This document shows, in pieces, positions 15,109-23,499 of a stretch of 64,000 nt of DNA. The position numbers and the translations under genes were made by a program. The stretch lies in NCBI RefSeq assembly GCF_027214005.1, contig NZ_JAPWGY010000001.1:124001-188000 (forward strand), read 5' to 3'. This DNA is from Kiloniella laminariae. Its GTDB lineage: Bacteria > Pseudomonadota > Alphaproteobacteria > Kiloniellales > Kiloniellaceae. The notes below the pieces were generated by a model. That model worked only from the letters and a program-made list of their open reading frames with translations. It did no database searches and was not told where the DNA came from. Each line of letters opens with the position of its first letter. The stretch's first letter is position 1.

Positions 15109-15567
15109 ATGAGACGTCCGGGTGAGAAAGCTGATCGGAGTATCGCGCTTTTCCTTTTGGCCGTTTTATTATTTAGCCCTCTGGTCCTGTCAATTTTTAG
15201 TCAGGAAACTCTGTTCCTGGGTCTGCCCCCTCTTTTTGCCTACCTTTTTGCGGCCTGGGGAGCTGTTATTCTTGCTGTAGGCTGGTCGTCCTGGCGCGAA
15301 CAGGCGGATATGTCACAGGATCCTCTCTTGTCAGGGGGGGCAATCCCCGGGTTGGGTAATCTGGATGGAGACAAAGCACCGTTTGATCCCGAAAATGGCC
15401 TTCCATCCGGTGTGGAGCCGAGGGAAACAGGTTATCCTGAGCCAGATATCTCCTTGCCGTCTTCGCAGCAGACGATGAGTGAAGAAGCCAAGATTGGCGA
15501 TAAAGGGGGCTCTCTTCCCAAAGAGCAAGATCTTTCGAAAGAAGCAGGAGCCAAGGATGCTGGTTGA
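15109..15567 (+). CDS. Small two-helix membrane protein with acidic tail, symporter small-subunit-like
   Basis: 152 residues. Two hydrophobic segments (about residues 12-30, IALFLLAVLLFSPLVLSI, and 37-62, LPPLFAYLFAAWGAVILAVG) are followed by a roughly 90-residue acidic, disordered-looking tail rich in Pro, Glu, Asp and Ser. The hydrophobic part resembles the small partner subunits of sodium/solute symporters (DUF3311/YhdT-like). Its end overlaps the start of the SLC5 sensor kinase by 11 bp, so the two are made together; it is probably a subunit of that transporter-like sensor. Exact family uncertain. Confidence 0.7.
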   Translation: MRRPGEKADRSIALFLLAVLLFSPLVLSIFSQETLFLGLPPLFAYLFAAWGAVILAVGWSSWREQADMSQDPLLSGGAIPGLGNLDGDKAPFDPENGLPSGVEPRETGYPEPDISLPSSQQTMSEEAKIGDKGGSLPKEQDLSKEAGAKDAG

Positions 15568-18313
15568 CTGGTTTATTGTCCTGGCATCGATTGGCTATCT
15601 GTTGGTCCTTTTTGCCGTTGCCTATATTGCAGACAAACGGGCGGAACGGGGGGCGGGGATAACATCGCACCCTTATATCTATGCCCTGTCTCTAGGGGTC
15701 TATTGTACGTCCTGGACCTTCTATGGTTCGGTTGGACGGGCGGCGTCTAGCGGACTGGATTTCCTGCCGATCTATATTGGTCCGACGCTGGTTTTTATTC
15801 TCTGGTGGCTGGTGATCCGAAAAATCATCCGCATTACCAAGGCGCATCGTATTACCTCGATTGCCGATTTTATTTCGTCGCGCTACGGCAAAAGTTCGCG
15901 GATGAGCATTCTTGTTACAGTGATCGCTGTCGTCGGGATCGTTCCCTATATTTCCCTGCAGCTGAAAGCCGTTGCCACCAGCTTTAATGTGCTCAAGCAA
16001 TATCCTGAGGTGATTGCCCCCAGTTATTCACCGCCGATTGCAACTGTGGCTGATACGGCTTTCTGGGTTGCGTTGGTCATGGCGCTTTTTGCAATCCTTT
16101 TTGGGACCCGTACGGTCGATAACAGCGAACATCACGAAGGGGTCGTGGTGGCGATTGCCTTTGAATCCGTGGTCAAGTTGCTGGCTTTCCTAGCGGTGGG
16201 CATTTTTGTCACCTATGGACTTTACGATGGCTTGGGTGACCTTTTTGCCAAGGCCTCTGCCTATCCCGAACTGGTCAAGTTAATGACCTTCGAGCAGGAG
16301 GGGGCCTATACCACCTGGATAACCCTGACCACGTTGTCTATGGTCGCCGCAATCTGTTTGCCACGACAGTTTCAGGTGATGGCGGTCGAAAACGTCAACG
16401 AACCGGAACTGCGCAAGGGGGCCTGGCTTTTCCCACTCTATCTGTTGGCGATCAATATTTTTGTTCTGCCCATCGCTCTTGGGGGGCTGCTGCAGTTCCC
16501 GGATGGGGCCGTCAATGCCGATACCTTTGTCTTGACCCTGCCAATGGCGCACCATCAGGAATGGCTGGCTCTTTTTGTGTTTCTCGGTGGCTTGTCCGCA
16601 GCGACGGGCATGGTGATCGTGGCGACCATTGCCCTGAGTACAATGGTGAGTAACGATCTGGTTATGCCGGCGCTGTTGCAGTTGAAGTGGTTGGGGTTGA
16701 CAGAAAGAGGCGATTTTACCGGCATAGTGCTCTTTGTCCGGCGCAGCAGCATTCTTTTGATTCTGTTTCTGGGATATGCCTATTTCCGCTTTCTGGGCGA
16801 AAGTGATGCTCTGGTCACGATTGGCCTGATTTCCTTCGCAGCCGTTTTCCAGTTTGCGCCAGCCATGCTTGGTGGCATGTTCTGGAAGGGAGGCAACCGG
16901 TCAGGTGCGTTGACGGGGCTATTCCTGGGGTTCATCGTCTGGGCCTATACGCTCTTGCTTCCGTCTTTTGCCAAGTCTGGAATATTACCCCTTTCCTTTA
17001 TTACGGAAGGACCGTTGGGTATTGAACTGCTCAAGCCCTATGCCCTGTTTGACCTGCAAGGTCTTGATAACCTCACTCATGCCCTGTTCTGGACGACGGT
17101 AATAAATGTTGGTGCCTATGTTTTTGTTTCGCTTTACAGCAGACATTCAGCGCTGGAACGGGTGCAAGGTGCGCTTTTCGTTGATGTTTTTCGCTACGCA
17201 GATCAGGGGCCGCGGTCTCAAATCTGGCAGGGATCTGCGCTGGTGGAAGATCTGTTCAATCTCCTGGTCCGGTTTATCGGGCGGGCCCGGGCTGACCGGG
17301 CATTCAGCAATTATTTTCGGGACCGGGGGTTGGAACGCCGCCGGGTGACCACTGCGGATGCCGATCTGGTCAACTTTACCGAACGGCTGATGGCCGGAGC
17401 CATCGGAACAGCTTCGGCCAGGGTAATGATTTCCTCTGTCGTCAAGGGCGAGGCTGTCCGGATTGAAGAGGTGATGAAGATCCTTGAGGAGACTTCCCAG
17501 GTTATCGAATACAGCCAAAGTCTTGAGCAAAAGTCTTTCGAGCTGGAAAGTACTACCCGACAGTTGCGGGCAGCGAATGAAAGGCTCAAGGAGCTAGATC
17601 GTCTGAAGGATGAGTTTCTTTCGACAGTTAGCCATGAGCTGCGCACCCCCTTGACCTCTATTCGTTCTTTCAGCGAGATCCTGAGTGATCACCCGGATCT
17701 CGATGAAGCCGAGAAAAGCAGATTTCTCAGAATTATTGTCAAAGAGAGTGTTCGCCTGACCCGTTTGATCAACCAGGTGCTGGATCTGGCCAAGATAGAG
17801 GCCGGGCAAATGGAGTGGGTGGTTGAGAAGCTGGATGTGGCCAGAGTCATCGAGAATTCCATGGAGGCCATGAGTGCCCTGTTATCCGAGCGGACGATAC
17901 AATTGGAGAAAGATATCTGGGCCAATTTGCCAGCGGTAAAGGGAGACCGAGATCGCCTGATGCAGGTAATTGTCAATCTGCTCTCCAATGCAGTGAAATT
18001 TTGCGATCCGGACAAGGGGCGGGTCAAGGTTTCGGTCCGCAGATCAGGACCTGAACTCGTGGTTTTGGTCTCGGATAACGGCCGGGGCATCCCCTGGATT
18101 TCCAGGGAAAAAATATTTGAAAAATTCCATCAAAGCCGGGAAGGTTTAACAGATAAACCCCATGGAACCGGGTTGGGTCTGAGCATTTCACGACAGATCG
18201 TCGAGTATTTTGGTGGACGTCTTGAGCTGGTTGAATCAAGCAACAAGGGATCCGTCTTTGGCGTTTTCCTTCCGGTGGAAGAAGGGAAAGACCAAATCCA
18301 GGTTGGCGAGTGA
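15557..18313 (+). CDS. SLC5-STAC sensor histidine kinase (CbrA/CrbS-like)
   Basis: 918 residues from the ATG at 15557, which has AGGAG close upstream. Residues 1 to about 520 are a sodium/solute symporter (SLC5) domain with about 13 helices. About 531-625 (ALFVDVFRYADQ to ARVMISSVV) matches the STAC linker domain. A coiled coil (about 640-690) leads to HisKA with His693 (SHELRTPLTSIRSF) and a HATPase domain with N-box NLLSNAVKF near 805, DNGRGI near 840 and GTGLGLS near 870. Unlike many CbrA/CrbS proteins it has no PAS domain and no receiver. Such kinases sense a transported substrate (histidine in CbrA, acetate in CrbS). The partner is probably the adjacent receiver protein. Confidence 0.92.
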   Translation: MLVDWFIVLASIGYLLVLFAVAYIADKRAERGAGITSHPYIYALSLGVYCTSWTFYGSVGRAASSGLDFLPIYIGPTLVFILWWLVIRKIIRITKAHRITSIADFISSRYGKSSRMSILVTVIAVVGIVPYISLQLKAVATSFNVLKQYPEVIAPSYSPPIATVADTAFWVALVMALFAILFGTRTVDNSEHHEGVVVAIAFESVVKLLAFLAVGIFVTYGLYDGLGDLFAKASAYPELVKLMTFEQEGAYTTWITLTTLSMVAAICLPRQFQVMAVENVNEPELRKGAWLFPLYLLAINIFVLPIALGGLLQFPDGAVNADTFVLTLPMAHHQEWLALFVFLGGLSAATGMVIVATIALSTMVSNDLVMPALLQLKWLGLTERGDFTGIVLFVRRSSILLILFLGYAYFRFLGESDALVTIGLISFAAVFQFAPAMLGGMFWKGGNRSGALTGLFLGFIVWAYTLLLPSFAKSGILPLSFITEGPLGIELLKPYALFDLQGLDNLTHALFWTTVINVGAYVFVSLYSRHSALERVQGALFVDVFRYADQGPRSQIWQGSALVEDLFNLLVRFIGRARADRAFSNYFRDRGLERRRVTTADADLVNFTERLMAGAIGTASARVMISSVVKGEAVRIEEVMKILEETSQVIEYSQSLEQKSFELESTTRQLRAANERLKELDRLKDEFLSTVSHELRTPLTSIRSFSEILSDHPDLDEAEKSRFLRIIVKESVRLTRLINQVLDLAKIEAGQMEWVVEKLDVARVIENSMEAMSALLSERTIQLEKDIWANLPAVKGDRDRLMQVIVNLLSNAVKFCDPDKGRVKVSVRRSGPELVVLVSDNGRGIPWISREKIFEKFHQSREGLTDKPHGTGLGLSISRQIVEYFGGRLELVESSNKGSVFGVFLPVEEGKDQIQVGE

Positions 18314-18447
18314 GGGGGATGATGTTTTGAGCCGGAGAGATCTAGAGGGGTGGATGCGCGATAAGATTGCACCTGTTGGGCTGATGGGGTAAAACCGCTC
18401 CAGTGCAGTGATCTGCAAAAGAGATAACACTTTTTCTGGAGCGCCGA

Positions 18448-20124
18448 ATGGCATCATATCAGTATATCTATCAGATGGACGGGGTCTCGAAGACCTTTCC
18501 TGGCGGTAAACAGGTTCTGAAAAATATCCGTTTGAACTTCCTGCCCGGTGCCAAGATTGGTGTGTTGGGTCTGAACGGTTCCGGTAAATCGACTTTGATG
18601 AAAGTCATGGCAGGGCTTGATACCGAAATCAACGGTGAAGCCCGTGCAGCCGACGGTGTAAAAGTCGGTTATCTGTCGCAGGAACCTGCGCTTGATGCTT
18701 CAAAGACTGTTGCCGGTAACGTCTTTGAGGGCGTTGCCGAAACCAAGGCTCTGTTGGAAAAATTCGAGGAAATCAGCGCACGTTTTGCTGAAGTTGATCC
18801 TGATGAAATGGACGCCCTGATTGAAGAGCAGGGGGAACTGCAGGAAAAGATCGACTCGCTGGATGCCTGGGATCTGGATCGTCAGGTTGAGATCGCCATG
18901 GATGCATTGCGCTGTCCTCCGGGAGACGCTGATGTGACCAAGCTTTCCGGTGGGGAGCGTCGCCGTGTCGCACTCTGTCGCCTGCTGCTTTCCAGCCCCG
19001 ACATGTTGTTGCTCGATGAGCCGACCAACCATCTTGATGCCGAATCAGTTGCCTGGCTTGAGCGTTTTCTTGAAGAATACAGAGGGACTGTGGTCTGTGT
19101 AACTCATGACCGCTATTTCCTCGATAATGTCGCAGGCTGGATCCTGGAGCTGGATCGTGGTGAAGGTATCCCTTACGAGGGGAACTACTCCAGCTGGCTG
19201 GAACAGAAACACAAACGTCTGGCACTGGAAGAAAAACAGGAAAGCGCCAAACAGAAATTTCTTAAGGACGAGCTCCAGTGGGTTCGTCAGGGAGCCAAGG
19301 CGCGTCAGACAAAATCCAAGGCGCGTTTGCAGGCTTATGAAAATCTGGTTCAGGAAGAGAGCCAGCGGGCACCGGATCCTGGCCGTATTGTTATTCCACC
19401 TGCTCCACGTCTTGGCGATCTGGTTATTGAAGCAACCAATATTGGTAAAGCTTTCGGAGACCGTTTGCTGGTTGAAGATCTCAGTTTCAAGATTCCCAAA
19501 GGTGCGATCGTTGGAATTATCGGGCCTAACGGTGCTGGCAAGACCACACTCTTCCGGATGATCACCGGGCAGGAAAAACCAGATAGTGGTACCCTGAATG
19601 TTGGGGATACCGTAGAAATCGGGTATGTCGACCAGAGCCGTGACGCCCTGGCTGCAGACAAGACCGTCTGGGAAGAAATCGCGGATGGTCTGGATATTAT
19701 CGAGATTGGCAAACACACCTATCAATCTCGGTCCTATGTTGGTGCCTTTAACTTCAAGGGCGGAGATCAACAGAAAAAAGTTGGTCAGCTGTCTGGGGGG
19801 GAACGTAACCGTGTTCACCTTGCGAAGATGTTGCGCAAGAGTGCGAACGTTATTCTGCTCGATGAGCCGACCAACGATCTTGATGTTGATACTTTGCGGT
19901 CTCTTGAAGAGGCTATTCTTGAATACAGTGGCTGTGTCCTGGTGACATCGCATGACCGTTGGTTCCTTGACCGTATCGCGACCCATATTCTTGCCTTTGA
20001 AGGCGATAGTCAGGTTGTCTGGTTCGAGGGGAACTACGAGGATTACGAAGCTGACAGAAAGCGTCGCCTGGGGGCTGCTGCTGATCAGCCGCACAGGATC
20101 AAGTACAAACCTTTGAAACGCTAA
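18448..20124 (+). CDS. ettA: Energy-dependent translational throttle protein EttA
   Basis: A 558-residue ABC-F ATPase with two nucleotide-binding domains and no membrane segment. Walker A motifs are GLNGSGKST and GPNGAGKTT; signature plus Walker B are [14 protein letters not shown]...[11 protein letters not shown] and [15 protein letters not shown]...[10 protein letters not shown]. The charged linker with the [20 protein letters not shown] helices is the tRNA-interacting arm. Length and linker match EttA, which binds the ribosomal E site and gates the first elongation step according to ADP/ATP. It is monocistronic, ending in a strong terminator. Confidence 0.96.
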   Translation: MASYQYIYQMDGVSKTFPGGKQVLKNIRLNFLPGAKIGVLGLNGSGKSTLMKVMAGLDTEINGEARAADGVKVGYLSQEPALDASKTVAGNVFEGVAETKALLEKFEEISARFAEVDPDEMDALIEEQGELQEKIDSLDAWDLDRQVEIAMDALRCPPGDADVTKLSGGERRRVALCRLLLSSPDMLLLDEPTNHLDAESVAWLERFLEEYRGTVVCVTHDRYFLDNVAGWILELDRGEGIPYEGNYSSWLEQKHKRLALEEKQESAKQKFLKDELQWVRQGAKARQTKSKARLQAYENLVQEESQRAPDPGRIVIPPAPRLGDLVIEATNIGKAFGDRLLVEDLSFKIPKGAIVGIIGPNGAGKTTLFRMITGQEKPDSGTLNVGDTVEIGYVDQSRDALAADKTVWEEIADGLDIIEIGKHTYQSRSYVGAFNFKGGDQQKKVGQLSGGERNRVHLAKMLRKSANVILLDEPTNDLDVDTLRSLEEAILEYSGCVLVTSHDRWFLDRIATHILAFEGDSQVVWFEGNYEDYEADRKRRLGAAADQPHRIKYKPLKR

Positions 20125-20156
20125 TCGTTCGAGCGATTAATCGTAAAATTCTTGAG

Positions 20157-20189
20157 AAAGGCCCTGATAATTGTTTCAGGGCCTTTTTT
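20157..20189 (+). terminator. Rho-independent terminator of ettA
   Basis: AAAGGCCCTGA pairs with TCAGGGCCTTT around a short A/T loop, followed by a T-run. It begins 33 bp after the ettA stop. Confidence 0.94.
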
Positions 20190-20235
20190 CTTTGATGATG
20201 AAATTTCGTTGGCGCAACAGGGAAAAGCTAGACAC

Positions 20236-20270
20236 AAAAAAACCTGCCGGAAAGCCGGGCAGGTTTTTTT
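20236..20270 (-). terminator. Terminator of the mlaA-mlaC operon (bidirectional)
   Basis: AACCTGCC/GGCAGGTT stem around GGAAAGCCG with an A-run on one side and a T-run on the other, so it can stop transcription from either strand. It lies 22 bp past the mlaC stop and backs up the ettA terminator. Confidence 0.93.
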
Positions 20271-20291
20271 TATACATATCCGAAAGGTGTT

Positions 20292-20930
20292 TTAGCTGTT
20301 TGTTTTTGGAGCAAAATCACCAGCTTTAATCTTTTCCCGAAGTTTCTGGTTCAGGGTCGCAAGGTTGCCATCAACGCTTTTTAGTGCGGAAGTGTAATCC
20401 GAGCGATAGGTGTTCCGGAGGCTGATGCCTTCTGCTGCAACATCTGTGATAACAAAGCTCGCATCTGCTTTCTTTTCGACGCGCCAGAGAACCTGGGCGG
20501 TTTCACCATTTTCTGTTTTTACATCGCTGAAAACGATATAAAAATCCTGTTTTGGTGTAACCTTGGTTATCTTAAAGGCCGCCCCTGCGTAGTTGTTAAA
20601 GGTCGGCAGGAAACGCTGGACCATAATGTCTTCAAAGATCTGTTTGAATTCGCGACGGGCGGCTTCATCTGCGTTGCGCCAGTACTTGCCAATCACAAAG
20701 CTGGCAATGCCATCAAGATCAAAATTTTCGCTCATCAGTGCGCGAAATCTTGTTTCACGTTCGTCTTCACTGATATCGTTGTTGGCAAGGTGCGTGAGAG
20801 CCTTTCCCTGAAGAGCAACAAGGAACTGGCCTGCATCATCAGCTCTGGTCGCTTGTGAAAGGACCAGAGACAAAGCAGCCCCCATAAAGAGGGCTGTTGT
20901 AAGGGAGATAAGACGTTTCATCCGATTCAT
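20292..20930 (-). CDS. mlaC: Phospholipid-binding protein MlaC (Ttg2D)
   Basis: About 212 residues with a signal peptide (MKRLISLTTALFMGAALSLV, cleavage near ATRAD). The mature part matches MlaC: DISEDERETRFRALMSENFD, FVIGKYWRNADEAARREFKQ and the later FSDVKTENGETAQVLWRVEK strands. MlaC carries phospholipids across the periplasm between the outer-membrane MlaA complex and the inner-membrane MlaFEDB transporter. I place the start at 20930, one base past the MlaA stop; an ATG at 20960 would overlap MlaA by 29 bp. It is the second gene of an mlaA-mlaC operon; mlaFED is not in this window. Confidence 0.9.
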   Translation of the reverse strand: MNRMKRLISLTTALFMGAALSLVLSQATRADDAGQFLVALQGKALTHLANNDISEDERETRFRALMSENFDLDGIASFVIGKYWRNADEAARREFKQIFEDIMVQRFLPTFNNYAGAAFKITKVTPKQDFYIVFSDVKTENGETAQVLWRVEKKADASFVITDVAAEGISLRNTYRSDYTSALKSVDGNLATLNQKLREKIKAGDFAPKTNS

Positions 20931-20931
20931 C

Positions 20932-21822
20932 TCAGTTTGCCAGATCGGAAACCTGATCATCTTCAGGGAAGATCTCTGTCAGACCTGGAGCCTGTGTTGG
21001 CTCGTATTCCCCGTCATTGATCTCGTTTTCACGTTTCTGATGATAAAGAGAGCGTACACGGGCATAAAAATCGATGGAATCACGTTCCAGTTCTTCGACA
21101 GTCTCGATGTTGCGCGAGCGTGTATCGATACCGTCTGCAACGCGGCGCCCAATCAGAACTTCTGTTCTGGCGATGTAGGTCAAAGGATCCATCAGGGTAT
21201 CAGCGATCATGCCGACACCATCCCGGACGTTGGAGGGGCCGAGAATCGGCAGAACCAGGTAAGGTCCTTCTGAAACGCCCCAGGTTCCCAGCGTCTGGCC
21301 GAAATCTTCTTTGACATAGCTGTGACCGACAACATCGGCAACATCGGCAAGTCCGCCGGCACCAAGTGTCGTGTTGATCAGGAAGCGGGCAAAAGTATTT
21401 TCTGCTTTGGCAATGTCACCCTGAAGCAGGTCATTTGCGAGAATAACCGGCGTATAGGTGTTGCGGATAAAGTTTCGAACAACGTCCCGAACAGGTTCCG
21501 GAACAACAAAGCGATATCCCTGTGCCACCGGTTTGAAAATCAGGGTGTCAGCAACTTTGTTGAAGCCAAAAATAAAGCGGTTCACTGATTCAATAGGATC
21601 ATTGTCCCCGGCTTCTACCGTTGGTGAGGCATCGGCCTGAGCCCACTGATCATCCTGGTTGCTGGATGCATCATCCTGCAATGCGGAGTTCGGCTGACTG
21701 GCGCAACCTGCTACGAGAACGGCGACAGCTGCAAGAGCTGTGACACGATTGATGAGTCGAGAATTGATCTCGGACAAAATACCTAACCCCACGACATTTC
21801 GCCTATCTTTGTTATTGTTCAC
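20932..21822 (-). CDS. mlaA: MlaA/VacJ outer-membrane lipoprotein
   Basis: About 296 residues. The lipobox is visible as VLVAGC after a hydrophobic stretch (ALAAVAVLVAGC). The mature part has the family motifs DPIESVNRFIFGFNKVADT, the VRNFIRNTYTPVILANDLLQ helix and DFGQTLGTWGVSEGPYLVLP. MlaA sits in the outer membrane and removes surface-exposed phospholipids, handing them to MlaC. I choose the GTG at 21822 because GGGGGAAG lies seven bases upstream; an ATG at 21855 is in frame but poorly spaced. It is the first gene of the mlaA-mlaC pair. Confidence 0.9.
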   Translation of the reverse strand: MNNNKDRRNVVGLGILSEINSRLINRVTALAAVAVLVAGCASQPNSALQDDASSNQDDQWAQADASPTVEAGDNDPIESVNRFIFGFNKVADTLIFKPVAQGYRFVVPEPVRDVVRNFIRNTYTPVILANDLLQGDIAKAENTFARFLINTTLGAGGLADVADVVGHSYVKEDFGQTLGTWGVSEGPYLVLPILGPSNVRDGVGMIADTLMDPLTYIARTEVLIGRRVADGIDTRSRNIETVEELERDSIDFYARVRSLYHQKRENEINDGEYEPTQAPGLTEIFPEDDQVSDLAN

Positions 21823-22224
21823 CAGAGCTTCCCCCGAATTCCGAAAGTTTTGCATGCCTTAACCGCTGCGACTAAATTCCAGACACAAGCGAACACTCAA
21901 AATAAATAATCTTGGTACTGTATCTGTTTATATACCAGAAAGCTTACAAATTCCCTATGCTTTCGGGCACAAATACAATCTTGTGAAATTAATTATCACA
22001 GACATGGGGGTAAAACCAGTAATAAGCGCCATAAACCCGGGAGAGAAAGATGACTGTGGTATAAATGCACCAGTAGTGCGGCATTTATGTAAGTTTTTAG
22101 GGAATATAACTGGCTAAAGACCGAGAAATGTAATGATATTTTAATGGTTTCTCATCTTTTTGATGCTCAAATCGATTCGTGAGAAAACGCGACAAAAAAG
22201 CAACTAATTGGAAGGGACGCTTTA
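21823..22224. other. Divergent intergenic region, mlaA to thioesterase
   Basis: About 400 bp, A/T-rich, holding the promoters of two divergent genes. One hairpin stands out: ATAAATGC (22061-22068) and GCATTTAT (22081-22088) around a 12-bp spacer that itself contains GCAC/GTGC. No start codon with a good ribosome-binding site opens a frame worth reporting. Confidence 0.5.
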
Positions 22225-22716
22225 GTGAAGATACAACCCCGGGACGTCGATCCGCTTGTCTCATACCGGGGGCAGGTGCCTGCCGACTGGCTGGATTATA
22301 ACGGGCATATGAATGTCGCTTATTATATGCATGTATTCTGTCATGGTACGGATGGTTTTCTGGAGTTTTCCGGCGCGGACCAAAATTATCGTGCGCAGAC
22401 AGGCTGTTCGACATTTGTTGTCGAAAATCATGTGAACTATATGCGGGAGCTGCGCCTGGGAGCAAAAATGAGAGTTGAAACCCGGTTGCTTGGTTTTGAT
22501 CGTAAGAAGTTGAGTTACCATCACACACTGTTTCACGATACAGAAGGCTATCTGGCGGCTACGTCGGAATGGATTTCAGTACATGTGGATCTCAAGCAGC
22601 GCCAATCTTGTCCCATGCCAGATTTCCTACTGAAAAATCTTGAGGAAATACTTGAAATACAAAAGAAGAAGCCTTTGCCGCTTAACATCGGGCGCTCGAT
22701 TATGTCCTGGGCGTGA
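22225..22716 (+). CDS. Hot-dog-fold acyl-CoA thioesterase (4HBT-like)
   Basis: 163 residues from a GTG at 22225 preceded by GAAGGGA. DWLDYNGHMNVAYYMHVF is the classic 4-hydroxybenzoyl-CoA-thioesterase active-site helix region, followed by FVVENHVNYMRELRLGAKM and the SEWISVHVDLKQR strand. This subgroup includes betainyl-CoA and carnitine-pathway thioesterases, but no carnitine genes are nearby, so the acyl substrate is unknown. Cytosolic, probably a dimer or tetramer. It is followed by about 140 bp without a gene. Confidence 0.87.
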   Translation: MKIQPRDVDPLVSYRGQVPADWLDYNGHMNVAYYMHVFCHGTDGFLEFSGADQNYRAQTGCSTFVVENHVNYMRELRLGAKMRVETRLLGFDRKKLSYHHTLFHDTEGYLAATSEWISVHVDLKQRQSCPMPDFLLKNLEEILEIQKKKPLPLNIGRSIMSWA

Positions 22717-22854
22717 CGTCTCCTGCGTGGTGGTGAAACTGTCTGGCTATATGCCCTGTCTATCTGTCGGAATGTTTGTCGAGAGGCCTGCCGATAGAGT
22801 ATCTGTTTTCAGACTGTGTCGAAACAGCTTGAAGTGAAGGTCAATTTTCCTAAC

Positions 22855-23364
22855 ATGAAAGATATGAAACACAAATATCTTGCTTCGGCTTTTCTGTTCC
22901 TCGCTTTTATGCTGCCGCTAAAATCAGAGGCGGCTTGCGTCGATCCCCCTCAGCCGGAGGTGAATTGGCAAAGATGCAACATGGATGGCCTGGATTATGA
23001 CGACGTTGATCTGACAGGAGCGCGACTACGCGATGCGAGTTTCTTACGCAGTTCGCTTAAAGGTGCAGACCTGACAGGGATTTCGGCTTTTCGGGTCAAG
23101 TTTATCAGCACGGAGCTGCATTCAGCAATTTTCAAATCAGCGTCTTTACCGGAAGCGGACTTTACCAAAGCTGATTTGACCGGGGCGGATTTCACCAGGG
23201 CAAATCTTAAGCGGGCCCGGTTTTTCAGGGCAAATCTCCGGGGGGCAATCCTGGCGAATGCACAACTCACGGATGCTGATTTGACCCGGGCTGACCTTTC
23301 TGGGGCACTCTGGCTTGATGGCAAGAAAATTTGCGCTGAAGGCTCAATCGGTCGCTGTGAGTGA
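22855..23364 (+). CDS. Secreted pentapeptide-repeat protein
   Basis: About 169 residues with a signal peptide (YLASAFLFLAFMLPLKSEAA). The mature protein is a run of A(D/N)LxG-type pentapeptides (GADLTGI, EADFTKADLTGADFTRANL, RARFFRANLRGAILANAQL, DADLTRADLSGAL), which fold into a right-handed four-sided beta helix. A cysteine-bearing cap (CVDPPQPEVNWQRC) precedes the repeats and a short KKICAEGSIGRC tail closes it, so two disulphides are likely in the periplasm. Function unknown. The start could be 22855 or the ATG at 22864; a GTG at 22816 would spoil the signal peptide. Confidence 0.88.
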   Translation: MKDMKHKYLASAFLFLAFMLPLKSEAACVDPPQPEVNWQRCNMDGLDYDDVDLTGARLRDASFLRSSLKGADLTGISAFRVKFISTELHSAIFKSASLPEADFTKADLTGADFTRANLKRARFFRANLRGAILANAQLTDADLTRADLSGALWLDGKKICAEGSIGRCE

Positions 23365-23499
23365 TCTGCCATAAAATTCTCTTTGACCAGGAAGAGTGCT
23401 GGATAGCGTTTTCTGAAAGCGTTACAACTGAATGACATGCAAAGGGGAGTGATACTGGCAAAATACTAGAGCCTGATTGTTGCCGGTACGGGGAGAACC

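Noticed and set aside
19045-20094. Minus-strand open frame opposite ettA
   Set aside because: Antisense to a fully conserved ABC-F gene; no motif of its own.
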